A program made the position numbers and the translations under genes. Below, piece after piece: positions 1-27,150 of a stretch of 64,000 bases of DNA; within the stretch, counting starts at the first letter, position 1; each line of letters begins with the position of its first letter. Below the pieces are notes generated by a model. That model saw only the letters and a program-made list of their open reading frames with translations, was not told the DNA's origin and ran no database searches. This stretch comes from Liolophura sinensis (taxonomy: Eukaryota; Mollusca; Polyplacophora; Chitonida; Chitonidae): assembly GCF_032854445.1 (NCBI RefSeq), contig NC_088297.1, positions 15,697,127 to 15,761,126 of the forward strand, read 5' to 3'.

Positions 1-75
1 TTAATTGTAAACTTTTGGTGATATTTTGATAATATTGTTCATGCCATAAAGGACAATCAAATAAATGAATATGTA

Positions 76-198
76 TTTATTTATTCTATTTGATTGGTAT
101 TTTACGCTGTACTCAAGAATATTTCACTTATACGACAGCGGCCAGTATTATGGTGGGTGGAAACCCACGACCATTCGCAGGTTTTTGGCAGACCAAAT
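76..198 (-). mobile_element. SINE-A, 3' part, minus
   Basis: Reverse-complement of the SINE-A body: the conserved AAATATTCTTGAGTAC block and the CCACCATAATACTGGCCGC-like block are present. The tRNA-like head is missing. Confidence 0.8.
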
Positions 199-325
199 AA
201 ATAAATAAATAAATACGAACACAGATAAATAAATAACATAGAGAATCTAAAGATACTTCTCTTGATAAGGCAATAAAAAAAAAAAGTGGTATTAAAAATG
301 TTGTTTTTTTTTCTTTAAATTTTAG

Positions 326-2944
326 GATGAAGAAACTCAGGTTAATGGGTTTGTTTTATTGGGTGATTTCAAAGGTGTCAGTTGGCCCCATGTACGCCAG
401 ATATCACCGTCATTTGCTAAGAGGTTCACTCACGTCATACAGGTCAGATTTATTTTACTGTTTCAATTCAAGTCAGCTTGAAGCTTGAAAACAGGAAGTT
501 AGAAAACACGGGATTGCACTAGTGTTCGCAAAAACAAAATGGCCACCCCCTGAAGCAGATGGAAAGTGGGCCATGTTTACCACTCCATCAGCGACCAGTA
601 AGCCCTGGTTGTACAAAAACTCTGTACGTAAACAGTAGAAATACTCAGAATAACTTTGAAAACTGAAAATTACACAAGTCCAACAAATGCACTTTCGCTG
701 GCAGTTATTCCAAATGAGGCATTTTCGTATGCTTTAGCACTAGGGGAACAACTGAGGATATCATGTGATTTCTAGCTCCAGAGCTCTCTCACAGAATAAG
801 TCTGTCATTTACTACGTGTACAAATTCACCCATGCCATAAGGTCATGGCAGGTCACTTGTTTTGCTAGGGCTTCACTCACGCCATACCGGTTAGGTCGTT
901 GGAAGAAACAACTATTTTTTGCTTTCCATTACAGGAGGCATTCCCGGCCAGATTCAAGGGACTGCACTACGTCAATGAACCTGTTGTCTTCAAGCTGATT
1001 TTCTCAGTTATCCGCCCCTTTCTTAAGGAGAAAACCGTCCAGAGGGTGAGTTTGCTATGGAGCCATAAAAGTGACATGGTTATAAACAAAATTTAAATGG
1101 AAAAAATAATACACACACAACTTGCAAAGTGTCAGTTATGTTTTTTTTAAAATCAGTGATGCTCACGAGATAACTGACCAATAGAAATGCACAAGTGTGT
1201 CGTGCGCATGATATCTTTGTGAGGTTGTGCACATGAGATCTTTACTAAGTTGTCCGAACGACTTATTAAAAAATGTAAGTGAAACTTTAAAAGTTGTGTT
1301 GTTATTTTTTTTTTCTGTTTATATTTGTTTTTCTAACCATGTCACTTTTACGGCACTGTAGTTTGCAGTTCAGTCTATGAAAAGTATGTGGCGGTGAACA
1401 AGGTTGATAAGGTCGTGAAAAAACTGAATAGTGATGAATAAATGATAGCCAAGATATGAGTGAAAAATTCTTGTGAATGGCATTAAGTTTCAAGCAAATA
1501 AAAAAAATAAATCAAATGAAGTCAGTGAAAATTTTGAATATAAATTTGAAAGTATTCATTTTCTGAAAACACCATTCAAAATGACTTGTTATTTGGGAAA
1601 ACGATATCGGTTATTTAAGTGTAATGGTCGATCCTGTCATGCATATAATCATTTTATAGTTTCAAGAAGAACTGGCAGTACTTTTATAAAGAAAAATCCA
1701 AATATTCAGCAGCCGTTAACATCAGTTGCCAAATGAGCAGTCTGGGTTTTACTTATCAGTATTCCTGTGGGGTGTAGATTGGGTAAAAGTTTGATATATC
1801 AAACGCAACAAATGCTTTGACCATTTTCAATGTGTTGTTTTTGTTTGTTTGACAGCTTCATTTTCACTCCACGAATTTCCGTAATCTTCATAAATTCCTT
1901 GAGGCAGATGTCCTTCCAGAGGAGTATGGTGGGCGGTTACCTCCCTTGAATAGTGACGTGAGTATTGTCCACTTAGATAATCATGCTGAGATTATCTCCC
2001 CTTTCTTGACGCGCGTATTGCCAAGTGCAAACATTCATTTCGTTTGGGGATGTGGTAACCCATACTCAAGGATTTTTCACGTCTACAAAGGAGGACACTA
2101 TTGTGGTTGAAGGAAACCTGAACGCTCTGGGTAAACCACTGACTTCTGGGAACTTACTGATCAATAGATATGCATTCCTTATTGGCGTAAAAAAAAACGT
2201 GGTGTTGAACTAATGTTAGACTGCACAAACGGATGCACAAGCATAGTATTATTGTGTATTGTACCCATCAGCCGTGAATGTTGGTTTCAAATTTTCTGTC
2301 CAAAGTCGGAATTGAACTTTTTTGTCTTAGTGATTGAAAAACAAGCCCATTTAACCACTAGATCATAAACCCACTCCTGTCTCAAGCTTGTGTGACTGTT
2401 ACTGCTGTTTTTTGAGATATAGTTATTTAGTGCTTTAGTGGTTGAAAATGTTGAAGGTTTGTAGTAAGCAAAATAGTCATGTGATCAGTTTGAACCAGTC
2501 AGGCAGGAATTATATGTATAGCTTGAGAACATCCTCAAAACCTGTTTCAGCTTTTCGTCACCAGGACTCTGCTTTGCCTTTTAACCGTAGGACTGCGGGA
2601 TATAAGTGATGCGACATCTTGTTTCTACTTGCTCTAACATGACATATCCACATGGCCTTGTAAGAATTCCAGATGTGAAGATGATTTATGGAGTTATCAA
2701 GAACATTGGAAAACCATTCGAGGTCGCCTGTTTTCATTCCTCTTCTCAGATTATATTGTGTGTTTAACATGTGACATTTTTCTCTTTTTTTTTTTAGGAT
2801 TGGATGAAGACATTGTTATCTTGTGAAGCAGAGTTTGAGAGTGAATCGCAGTACCATATCGAGCGAGTCCATTCTTCTGAGCAAGAGGGGGACCATGAAG
2901 TTTCTGAGTGTATAGTCAACTCCTACAGGAAAATGGCCACATGA
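326..2944 (+). CDS. CRAL-TRIO domain lipid-transfer protein, C-terminal four exons (partial)
   Basis: Four exons with clean AG/GT borders, all phase 0: 326-442, 935-1045, 1856-1957 and 2798-2944 (stop TGA 2942-2944), giving 158 residues. Seen: the first exon begins DEETQVNGFVLLGDFKG, the second carries EAFPARFKG and HYVNEP, the third carries LHFHSTNFRNLHKF and LPEEYGG. These are the closing blocks of the CRAL-TRIO (SEC14-like) domain, in the order found in alpha-tocopherol transfer protein, CRALBP and clavesins. Known for the family: a cytosolic protein that holds a small lipid (retinoid, tocopherol or phosphoinositide) in a hydrophobic pocket. The 48-residue tail after the domain is acidic and unlike anything I recognise. 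The N-terminal half is left of the window, so ligand class and subfamily cannot be decided. Fold assignment is firm; exact orthology is not. Confidence 0.9.
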
Positions 2945-3028
2945 AAGATCACCCCTACTGCACTAGTATCTGTCAGGTTGACCTGGTCCAAAATAGCAGC
3001 TGTCAGTCGCCATGACGTCATGTATTGT

Positions 3029-3034
3029 AATAAA
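3029..3034 (+). terminator. Candidate polyadenylation signal of the CRAL-TRIO gene
   Basis: A canonical AATAAA lies 85 bases after the stop codon. If used, the 69-bp repeat array just downstream is outside the transcript. Other AATAAA words occur farther on (for example 7952-7957), so a longer 3' UTR is also possible. Confidence 0.45.
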
Positions 3035-3209
3035 GCAGGTCTCTGGTGCATTGTGCATAACAAGAGGTTACCTTCTATTTCCTATGGCTGTGCCTTGTAA
3101 GTGTTTGATCTTGTTGATGTCATGCCAGCATATTTCTGGTTCTCATTGCCTGGTTACCATGGCATTCTGTATTGCATTGAGTAGCCCATTCTTCACTTGA
3201 TAGTACCAT

Positions 3210-3724
3210 GTAAGTATGTGGTCTCCATGGGGTTGTCTATTATTAGAGGGTATCTTCAGGTTCTCTTGACTCATCTAGCTCTTTGATCTCTCCTGTAACG
3301 TGTTCTCTTGTCTCCATGGCATTGGGTATTGTAAAAAAGTAGCCCATGGTTCCTAGATAGTGGCAGGGGATTGTTTGGTCTCCATGAGGTTGTGTATAAT
3401 AAGAGAGTAACCTCTGGTTCCCATAGCAATGCTATGTACTTGCTTGGTCTCCATGAGGTTGTGTATAATAAGAGAGTAACCTCTGGTTCCCTTAACAATG
3501 CTATGTTCCAGTTTGGTCTCCATGAGGTTGTGTATAATAAGAGAGTAACCTCTGGTTCCCATAGCAATGCTATGTTCCCGTTTGGTCTCCATGAGGTTGT
3601 GTATAATAAGAGAGTAACCTCTGGTTCCCATAGCAATGCTATGTACCCGTTTGGTCTCCATGAGGTTGTGTATAATAAGGGAGTAACCTCTGGTTCCCAT
3701 AGCAATGCTATGTACCGTTTGGTC
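3210..3724 (+). repeat. 69-bp minisatellite, five good copies plus decayed upstream copies
   Basis: The unit start GGTCTCCATGAGGTTGTG recurs at 3377, 3446, 3515, 3584, 3653 and (broken) 3721: four spacings of exactly 69 and one of 68. Degenerate copies of the same words extend back to about 3040-3220. Each unit holds the palindrome ATAGCAATGCTAT. Because 69 is a multiple of three and the unit lacks stops in several frames, long repetitive reading frames open on both strands; I take these as by-products, not genes. Confidence 0.9.
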
Positions 3725-3904
3725 TCAGTTTTGTGTTCCCTGACATAGTCAGTATTAGACTCTCAGGCCTAAGTCCCCGTCCCATTGAAGACACTCCCAC
3801 ATACGGTAGGGCTAATTAAATTGGGGCAGGTAGGGATCGAGTAGAGAGGGAGGGTAATAGAACAGCTGGTTCTATGTCTTTAACATGAAGCACAAGAACT
3901 CTCC

Positions 3905-4090
3905 AATGTGGTCTATGCGAGTTCAAGCCCAACTTACGCTGACTTCCTCTCCTGTACAGGGAAAGGTCTGAGAGAAACCCTCAGATGGGCGTGGGTTTCG
4001 TCTGTGCTCTACTTGGTGTCCTCTCACCATAGTGTTAGCTGTCATCGTTAGAGTGAAATATTCTCGAGTAAAACACCAGTCAGATAAATT
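3905..4090 (+). mobile_element. SINE-A, diverged copy
   Basis: Follows the SINE-A order: GAGTTCAAGCCCAACTTACG (B-box region), a degraded middle, the CCTCTCACCATAGTG block, then GTGAAATATTCTCGAG and AAACACCAGTCA. Many substitutions suggest an old insertion. Confidence 0.65.
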
Positions 4091-6943
4091 TATGTGAATA
4101 GATTGCTGAGACTTGATTCGGCATACACTTCAATCTTTGCTGAAAAAGGGAAAAACTGCTGGGTTACATTGGTTTTGTAGTTAAAATGATATGGATTTCA
4201 GTTGAACTGTTATCACTGTAATGAATAGATGATGGGAAAAGAAAAACTACTTTATTAATAGTGTCATTGGTACCATAGATGAAATGCTATTTGTTGAAAC
4301 AGAATTTCAATTGATCTGTTATCATTGTAATGAAGTAATGATGTACAGATAGTTTGTCACTTTTATATATCAGTATATAATCAGTTTTCCATAATTTATT
4401 ACAATGAGACCATTTTGCCCGACCATGATCCTCCCACCTTCCATACCCGTTGTAAGATGGATTCTTCCAAAAATTGCTAACAAAAGTGTTTATTGTTACA
4501 GGTACCTTAATATGATGTAGCCAAGTTATATGTCAGTCAGTCATAAAAAGACTGACGTTGCTTTTAAAGAGTAAGTGCAAAAGCATGCAAGAAGCTTGCA
4601 AATAGATCCGTTATAACATATGGTAAAATGTATTGTTGCAATATATGCATGCGTCTTGTGAAACTATAGTTCATGTTTTTGACTGAACTAAACGTTTCTC
4701 CTTCGAAATTAAGACAGATGTTTCTTTGTCACTTTTTTCGATTTTGCGTAGTGAAAAACTGCATGTCTAAGTCGTTGCGTTGTTCTCATTTCCATGTATG
4801 TTGTGCACTGAAATTTAATTCAGGGTGAAATACAGCTTTTTTTTTATTTGGGCCTCCTTTGGATCTCAAACTTGGCGATATTGTGGGACTGTATCTAGTG
4901 TTAGGTAAATGTGGAACTTGGTAACAAGGACGGATAGTAAGACATATTAAATCACACATTTTCAACATCAAATAACTACAGCAAAAATTGAACAGATCTA
5001 AAAAAAAAATACAAAAGAAATGAAAATGGGAACGGCGAGAAGTTGTCACGATGCGTGTTTTTTTTGGGGGGGGTGGGGGTGGGGTGGGGGGATTTTTAAC
5101 ATGATACGTGTACAGGTTATACTGAGTATACGCGTGTTTCATCGATTTCACGGTTGTGTTATCTACTTTCCCAAAGTCCCAAGGCTGTGGTCCGTGTAAG
5201 AGAAGGGAAAACCCCAAAGAGAATTACGTGTAATGTTGTATGTTAAGGGCTTGTTCCTATACATGTCATATGTCTATATAAGTTCATTCACGAGAAACGA
5301 GCCAAAAAAAAAAAAAGGTAATCTACACCTTTTATCTACATTTAATTAGTGGATAATTTGAAACAGCCCGAAGGTGGTGCCACACCGGAAAATATCGGCT
5401 CTTTTAAAAGGATACAGATTCGATTCTAATTGGCTGATGTGAAAGATAGACAAGCCCAGGCTATGCCTAGCCTATGATGAATGTTAGGCATTTTACGTTC
5501 AAGTATGACCATGGCTTCAGGGTTAACACCGGAAACCCTCTATTTACTGTCAACCAATCAGCGTCGATTCTGTATATTTTTTACCTGTGAATAAAATTCA
5601 TCTCAGACTTATTTATGTGATATGTACTACTTCCGCATAAAGAACCAGTTGGACATTAAATGCCGATATCGAATTTATGGGTGTAAGGAATAGCTTGTAA
5701 TTAATGTCAGTGATATCAATAATCACAGCTAAACCCTGTATTAACTTCAATCCGGACTAAAGTTCAGTTGTTTTGTATCAGGACAAGACTTGTATGAAGA
5801 GTTTAGTCTTGCTTGACTTTTAATACACTGGTGAACATCTGGCCCCAGTCCATAAGAAGCTATGTTCATCTGTCTTGGAATTGTTTGACTGTATGCTAAG
5901 TCCTTGTATGGTCAGATATTATGGTGAAGCAGAGCTTTAATAGAAAGGGTTGTATGTACACGCACGTAACACAACTGGACAACGTAAGGGAACTTTAAAA
6001 CAGGACTGATGCTTATGTCAAGAACGGAGCAATACATTTTAGGGGAAAGAACCTGTGCAAGTTGCAGTTTAATGAAGAAAAGGGCGTGGACCCGAATTAA
6101 CAAACTTTGAGGCCCTTTGATTTGACCACCCACCAACCCCTCACCCTTTATAAATGTTACTGATTTTGTTTTTGCTGTGAACAATCCAGAGTTTCTGTAC
6201 AGTGTGTATGTGGAAATGTGTACCCATATTAGTGTTCATTAAGCAATGTCTATATTGCTATTGTTTTGTTTAGGACTACATTATAATATTGTTTCTAATA
6301 GTGTTGCTATTTAGTAAATTTATACTGTTACTTCTATATGTGTATAAAGTTAAAAAAAAATATCTTCATGGAAGGTTTGTATTTCACATATCCTAAAATT
6401 GTAGAATTCGTGTTCTGAGAAAGATGTTACGCGTCAAGTCGTGACGTGTAATTATCACTATTTTTAAAGTTTGTTTTTGCCAGTTTATTAATATATTTAT
6501 TTATTATTTTTAGGTGTGTTTGGGGGCTGGGAGTTGGGGATGGGGATTGGATTGTTGACATTGCCTAGTCATTAATGTTACCTGACTCGGTGTCTGGTTT
6601 ACCAAATTTTTATTTTTCCCATTGTGTGTAAGATTTGGAATGAAGGATTTGTCCACTGTATAACCATCAGCAGTCTTTCTCGATGGAGATAGCACGCTGA
6701 TGAATGTCGCTCGATGTTTACTATATGGCGTCATAGTAATTGTTGCAGAGAAGTAAATTTACAGTTTTTTTTAGTTTAGACGTGCATTAGAGATCTTTTT
6801 TTTTGGCCAAGACGAAATTAATTTTTTTGTATTTCTGTCTAACGTTGATGTTTACCAAACCTGATATTTTAGATTTTTCTTACTATTCTCATATTGGTAG
6901 AAGATACCTGTAGGTAGCGCCAACTTCAAATGGAACGGGTTAT
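4091..6943. other. No gene seen
   Basis: AT-rich non-coding DNA after the CRAL-TRIO gene. A run of G/T at 5058-5092 and several T-runs are present. Reading frames here have no recognisable domain, no splice logic and skewed composition. Confidence 0.5.
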
Positions 6944-7192
6944 TTTTTTGAGTGTAGTAATCTATTAATTTTAACCTCTTTTCTGAGTGATCCTGGAATG
7001 CATTCTGTTATTATAACACAACAGCGTGTCATTTTCAACATAATACCATGTTAAATATAATCTCTATAATTGAATTTATAAAATATGTCTGTTATATTTA
7101 ACAGAAAAATCTGTTGAAATATCATAATACATTCTAGCATCACTCCGACAACAGACGTATGTTAAAATTAAGATTAATTTTTTGAGTGTATA
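6944..7192. mobile_element. MITE, TACACTCAAAA-type
   Basis: The right end reads AATTTTTTGAGTGTA, and near both ends the words GAGTGAT-C-(C/T)-GGAATGCATTCT and ATTCTAGCATCACTCCGACA occur in inverted orientation around an AT-rich centre. The same ends recur at 16738-17211 and 40415-40790. No coding capacity, so a non-autonomous DNA transposon. Confidence 0.7.
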
Positions 7193-8117
7193 TAGATTCT
7201 TTTTCTCTCTTATTAAAGCCGTTTGAACATTTTCAACTGCAGACAAACTGTACTTTATTCTTCACCGGTTTACCTGGTGGAGTCTGGATCTGGATACAGT
7301 AATTGTCTTAATTTGCGATCGTTTCATCTTGTGACTGAAAAGTGTCCTGCATTCTTCACTGGCTTTATCAGTTTGGGCCGTGTTTTCCTTATGGCCTACT
7401 ACATTTGATTTTGGGACAACCGCGTTTCGTTTGCGCAGAAAATGACTAAAAGCTGAAATTTGGGAGTCTTCTAAAAATATTCTGACAACATTGTCCCGCA
7501 TGTTATTGATTCTCGCAGCTCAGGAGACGTATCCATTTTAATTGGAATAACAACGATTTATTTAGTAAAGGTAAAAATTCACGCAAAAAAAGCGAAATAC
7601 ATGGAGTTCGTGACGTTTTAAGACGAGTTCTATATGTTTAGCCGTTGGTGCAGAATACCTCGAAATAGACCAACCATAATAACAGAATAGTCTGGAATGT
7701 TGGAAATTTGCATTTTCATTTTGTTAAGGACAGAGGTTTAAGCAACGCATGTATTGATTGAGTCGCACTGCTGATTCGGAAGGAACAGCTGTACTATTAA
7801 AGATTAATTCTTCGTCAAAGTTAATTGTTCCATTTATACATTTGCTGGTAACAATCATGTTTATATAATCTAATCATGAGCTTGTCTTTTACATCGTATA
7901 CAACTGAGGTTATGTTGGTTATATATACATTATATGGTGTTCACACTGATTAATAAACGCATTTGTTACCTGAATTGAGTGATCTGTATGCATTCTTACA
8001 TCGTCTTATTTCGTTTTCGTCGTAGCCGCGTGGTACATGTAATTGTATATACAAGTACAAGATAGATGCTTACCTTTTAACGGCTAGGTCAGCCGAGGCG
8101 TGGGTTCAGTCCCAGTT

Positions 8118-8312
8118 TGGGAGCTTCCGTGGCCGAGGTGGTTAGCCTGCCAACACGGCGCAATGACCCAGGAATCTTTAGATGGCCGAGGGTTTCCCTC
8201 GGGCTCTGCCCGCATCCCTCCCACCGTAATGCTGACCGCCGTAGTATAAGTGAAATATTCTTGAGTACGGCGTAAAACATCAATCGACAAAATAAATAAA
8301 TAGATAAATAAA
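8118..8312 (+). mobile_element. SINE-A, plus
   Basis: Head GGGAGCTTCCGTGGCCGAGG, the CAATGACCCAGGAATC word, then the 3' body with GTGAAATATTCTTGAGTACG and an (AAAT)-rich tail. The B-box part of the head is deleted. Confidence 0.8.
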
Positions 8313-8712
8313 TTCTTTTCGTTTTTTTTTAGTAACTTGTTGAAGGTGGGTTGTTTATTTGGGACACTCCGGTTTCCTCCATGAAAGGGCGCCATGCAAG
8401 TGAGCATTTCTTGAGTAGGACGCAAAATTCTGTGTAACCTTAGAGGCCTTCCAAACCGAGTAAGTAAATTGTACATGTACCTCAAGAGGTGGAATGGGTT
8501 TCTGTTGACCATTTTACAACGACCAAATAGTTGTCAAGCGTCCGCCTTAGTAAGAAGAACACTCGAGCGAACAATAAACTACAGGACATGATGCTGAACA
8601 CGGCGTTTACCACAAGTGAAAATAAATCATTTCCATTTTCTGCATACCTGAATACTGATGTCACAATGTATTCCGGAGATCTAACTAACATAAAGCTTGC
8701 AAATGTCCATGC

Positions 8713-8955
8713 ATTTACTCATTTATTTATTTATTTGATCGATGTTTTACGCCGTACTCAAGGATATTTCACTTATTCGACGGATGGAGGAAACCGGGTA
8801 AATCCCAGGGGAAACGCACGACCATCCGCAGGTTGCTGACAGACCTTCACACGTACGGCCGGACAGGAAGCCAGCATGACTTGGACTTGAACTCACAGCA
8901 ACCGCATTGGTGAGAGGTCCCGGTCATAGCGCCGTGCGGGCGTGCTCACACACCC
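8713..8955 (-). mobile_element. SINE-A, minus, nearly full length
   Basis: Reads tail to head on plus: TTTACGCCGTACTCAAGGAT, then AGGAAGCCAGCATGACTTGG, then the tRNA-like part ending near GTGCGGGCGTGC. The centre around the CACCATAATGCTGG block is damaged. Confidence 0.75.
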
Positions 8956-9079
8956 TCCTCCCTCGGCCAAATGTCTACGCGAGAAGCCATGCACATTCAC
9001 AAGGCGTCGACTAACGCTGGAAGCATGGAAAACTAGATGGGATATATAGCCCGAAACCCAATGTTCAGTTTAACATTTC

Positions 9080-9865
9080 TGAAATAAGGTTGTTAGCTGT
9101 TATCTGGTTGTGTTAGCTGTTATGGCTAGCTGTCACTAGTATATGGTTAGTTGCTATATGATAAGCTGTTATGGCTAGCTGTTACTAGTATATGGTTAAA
9201 TGTTACTATTATATGATTAACTGTTATTGTTAGCTGTTATGGTGAGTTGTTAGATGTTATGGTTAAGTTACCAGAATATAGTTAACTGTTAACTGTTACT
9301 AGTGAGTGTGGTCAGCTGTTATTAGTATATGGTTAACTGTTAGTTGTTACCAGTATATGGTTAGCTGTTAACTGTTATGGTTAGCTGTTAGCTGTTAACT
9401 GACATGGTTAACTGTTAATTGTTATGGTTAGTTGTTAACTGCCATGGTTAGCTGTTAGTTGTTATAGTTAGCTGTTAACTGTTATTGGTTAGCTGTTAGC
9501 TCATATAGTTAGCTGTTAACTGCTATGGTTAGCTCTTATAGTTAGCTGTTAATGTTATGGTTAGCTGTTAGCTGGTACTAGTAAATAGTTAGCCGTTACT
9601 AGTACATGTATACGGTTAGCAGCTAGCTGTTATGGTTAGCTTTTAGCTGATATAATTAGCTGTTATGGTTAGCTGTTAGCTGTTATGGTTAGCTGTTAGC
9701 TCTTATAGCTAGCGGTTATAGTTAGCTGTTATATTTAGCTGTTAGCTGTTAGCTGTTAGCTGTTATGGTTAGCTGTTAGCTGTTATGGCTAGCCGTCATG
9801 GTTAGCTGTTAGCTGACATGGTTAGCTGTTGGCTAGCTGTTATGGTTAGCTATTAACTGTTTCCC
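9080..9865 (+). repeat. GTTAGCTGTTA(TG) minisatellite, about 0.8 kb
   Basis: Dense, irregular array of the words GTTAGCTGTTA, TGGTTAGCTGTTA and GTTAACTGTTA; unit length drifts between about 6 and 20 bases. It is not the animal telomere repeat. A shorter TCGCTTCGTGC-type repeat follows at about 9900-10050. Confidence 0.9.
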
Positions 9866-10504
9866 TGCGTGGAGCGGGTATGGACAATCATTATGTCATC
9901 GTGCCATGGCTTCGTGCAATGGCTTCGTGCCATCGCGTCGTAAACTAGTGCTATCGTTTCAGTATATCGTGTAATCGCTTCGTGCATATATTATCGTCCA
10001 ATCACCTTGTGCTTCATGTATCTCATCGCTTCGTGCCAGTACTACGGCGGAACGCCAAAAGACTGAGTATAATTGTTCACTATATAAGCATGCATTAAAA
10101 CTATTGCTCTATACGTTGAAGATTCCTTTTTTATTCACAGGTATTATTATTCTAATTAGATTAAACTGTTGAATCTGAGGAGCCCCAGATCTCACCCGAG
10201 ACAGGTCAAATTGTCATGAACATCAATAGGATTAAACTAGTTTTGACGTAAAATCTGTGTTTTGAAATAAAACCCACTGTTTAAATAAAAATGTGGAACT
10301 CTAGAAAAAAAGGCTAATCATGAAAGAAATTGCCTTTTTATTTCGAAAGTATAATTTTCAGTATTATTTCAAAAACGCTTACGGTAATTTTTTTTATTTC
10401 TGATCTTTGTGTTGAAACGGGCACTTGTAAGAGCTGTTTTTTTAACACACAGATCTTGTGTCCGACAACAATCAACAAAGGAGTTAGGTGTACATGTTTA
10501 CAAC

Positions 10505-10510
10505 TTTATT
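10505..10510 (-). terminator. Candidate polyadenylation signal of the astacin gene
   Basis: AATAAA on the minus strand, 11 bases beyond the stop of the candidate last astacin exon (TGA at 10524-10522). Confidence 0.45.
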
Positions 10511-10521
10511 TCCTCTGATGA

Positions 10522-25406
<14,885 letters not shown>

Positions 25407-25569
25407 CTGTAATTTAGCCCTTTTCCTTCCTAAAAGGGATTGGTTAATTTCTCGACTTGTGATTTACCTGCCAATAAAAATTTTTACTTTCATTTTCAAA
25501 GGTCTAGGGCATGTTTTGTTGATTTTACAGAAATAGACAAAAAAAAGGAAGAGCTGGTGGCAATAATAC

Positions 25570-25700
25570 TGCTGATTACATGTCCGTTTTCCTCCCGTCA
25601 TAATTCTGGCCGCCGTCGTATAAGTCAAATATTCTTGAGCACGACGTAAAAACACCAATTAAATAAATGAATAAATGAATAAATAAATAAATATATAAAT
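25570..25700 (+). mobile_element. SINE-A 3' end, plus
   Basis: TCATAATTCTGGCCGCCGTC, AAATATTCTTGAGCACGACG and an AAATGAAT tail. It lies upstream of the astacin start codon at 25406. Confidence 0.8.
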
Positions 25701-26074
25701 ATATAAATAAACTAAATTAGAAACATGTTATCATCTACATTCCAACACTCCAAGGCGGACTTTATGGACCAAATTTGTATAAAATAACTATGAAACCACC
25801 GAAACAACTTTGAATTGTACATTGAAAAAATCATTTTGAACTCCATTCTGGTAAATTCCACACATAAAGAGCCACTTTAACTGTTAATACACCGTTGACC
25901 CCTCCCCCCACAAAAAAAGAGAAAAAAGTATATATAGCTTGTAACATCATCAAAGTGCAACATTATCAATGTGATCAATAAATCCTTTTTTAAATTCAAA
26001 TAATTATTCTAGCATTGATAAGCACATGTATGCACTCAACTTACTTATAACCGCAACTACGTGTATTGTGAACT

Positions 26075-26175
26075 AAACCTGCGGATGGTCGTTGGTTTTC
26101 CCCCGGGATCTGCCCGGTTTCTCCCCACCAAAATGCTGGCCGCCGTCGTATAAGTGAAATATTCTTGAGTAAGTT
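26075..26175 (+). mobile_element. SINE-A fragment, plus
   Basis: CTGCGGATGGTCGTTGGTTT through GTGAAATATTCTTGAGTA, cut before the tail. Confidence 0.75.
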
Positions 26176-26479
26176 TATTTTAATAAGTGGTTTATTTCAT
26201 CATCGCTTCTACTGTTTAACAGCTGTTACAAGTTTCAGGATACTTCACAGTAAAAAAAAACACATGAATAAAGTCGCAAAAACTGTTCTCCTCATCCACA
26301 GGAATTTCCCATTCTTTCAACTGACTTCAATCATGATATGCATGGACATGTGCGGTTAACCGCCTGACTTTGCAAAGCGGGCTTTTACATACTCCTTACA
26401 GCACGTGTGCCGCTCTCTAACCTCGCTTCATATCACTGCCATCACTGCATTGTTTTTTCCTTTTTTATCTGATTCTGCT

Positions 26480-26715
26480 TTAGTCTGGTTTTTCCCTCTA
26501 TGCTGCACGTCTATCACACTGTCGCTGATCTGTTTTTTTTTCTCTCTATGTGCTGTACGTCTATCACACTGTCGTCGCTTCTCTGTTTTTCTCTCTATGT
26601 GCTGAACGTCTATCACACTGTCGTCGCTGATCTGTTTTTTTCTCTCTATGTGCTGTACGTCTATCACACTGTCATCGCCTCTCTGGTTTTTCTCTCTATG
26701 TGCTGTACATCTTCA
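26480..26715 (+). repeat. 48-bp-type minisatellite, locus 1
   Basis: About five copies of a 48-54-bp unit around CTGTACGTCTATCACACTGT, with TCTCTCTATGTGCTG and a T-run. The same unit occurs at 53390-54190 and, inverted, at 58290-58375. It lies about 1.1 kb upstream of the astacin start. Confidence 0.85.
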
Positions 26716-26849
26716 TTATAACGCCAGGACAGGATGATATCCTGTTTGAATGAGTCGCGCATAAAATGTCCATTATGTTTAACACTAAGACGGATGATTC
26801 GGACAGGTGTGTATGTAGCGTCCAGATTAACTCCAATGTCATGCGACCG

Positions 26850-27150
26850 TGATGGTGGTCTGATGGTTGGAGCCCCCGTCTCAGGATGACTACCAGGATC
26901 GGGTCATAAACCCAGGTCGGGTCATACCAAAGACTTCCAATATGTTATGTACTTGGCTAGGGCAAGGAAATATGACTGGTCGGTCCGGTGTTAGTATAAT
27001 ATGACTAGGTGGGGAGTCATGTCTGGTGTCTTCGGCAATATAGTTCAGTGGCAGCGGCACTTTGGCGATATGGACTTGCCCTGCCACAAGAAGACATCGT
27101 ATATGTATACATACACCTAAAGACTCGCCGTCATATGACAAAAAAAAAGC
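26850..27150 (+). mobile_element. SINE-B variant, plus
   Basis: GGTCTGATGGTTGGAGCCCC head, CCAGGTCGGGTCATACCAAA, the GGTCCGGTGTTAGTATAATA block and CGCCGTCATATGAC near the 3' end. Confidence 0.8.

Noticed and set aside
3271..3748. Overlapping repeat proteins on both strands
   Set aside because: The 69-bp unit length keeps frames open; products on both strands are equally repetitive and have no start or splice support.
4786..5217. 143-codon minus frame with a proline run
   Set aside because: Composition follows a G-rich tract at 5058-5092; no domain or splice support.
9080..9865. Telomere-like sequence
   Set aside because: The unit contains TTAGC, not TTAGGG, and has no regular hexamer period.
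26405..26721. Small repeat ORFs on both strands near 26.5 kb
   Set aside because: Same minisatellite unit; no evidence of translation.
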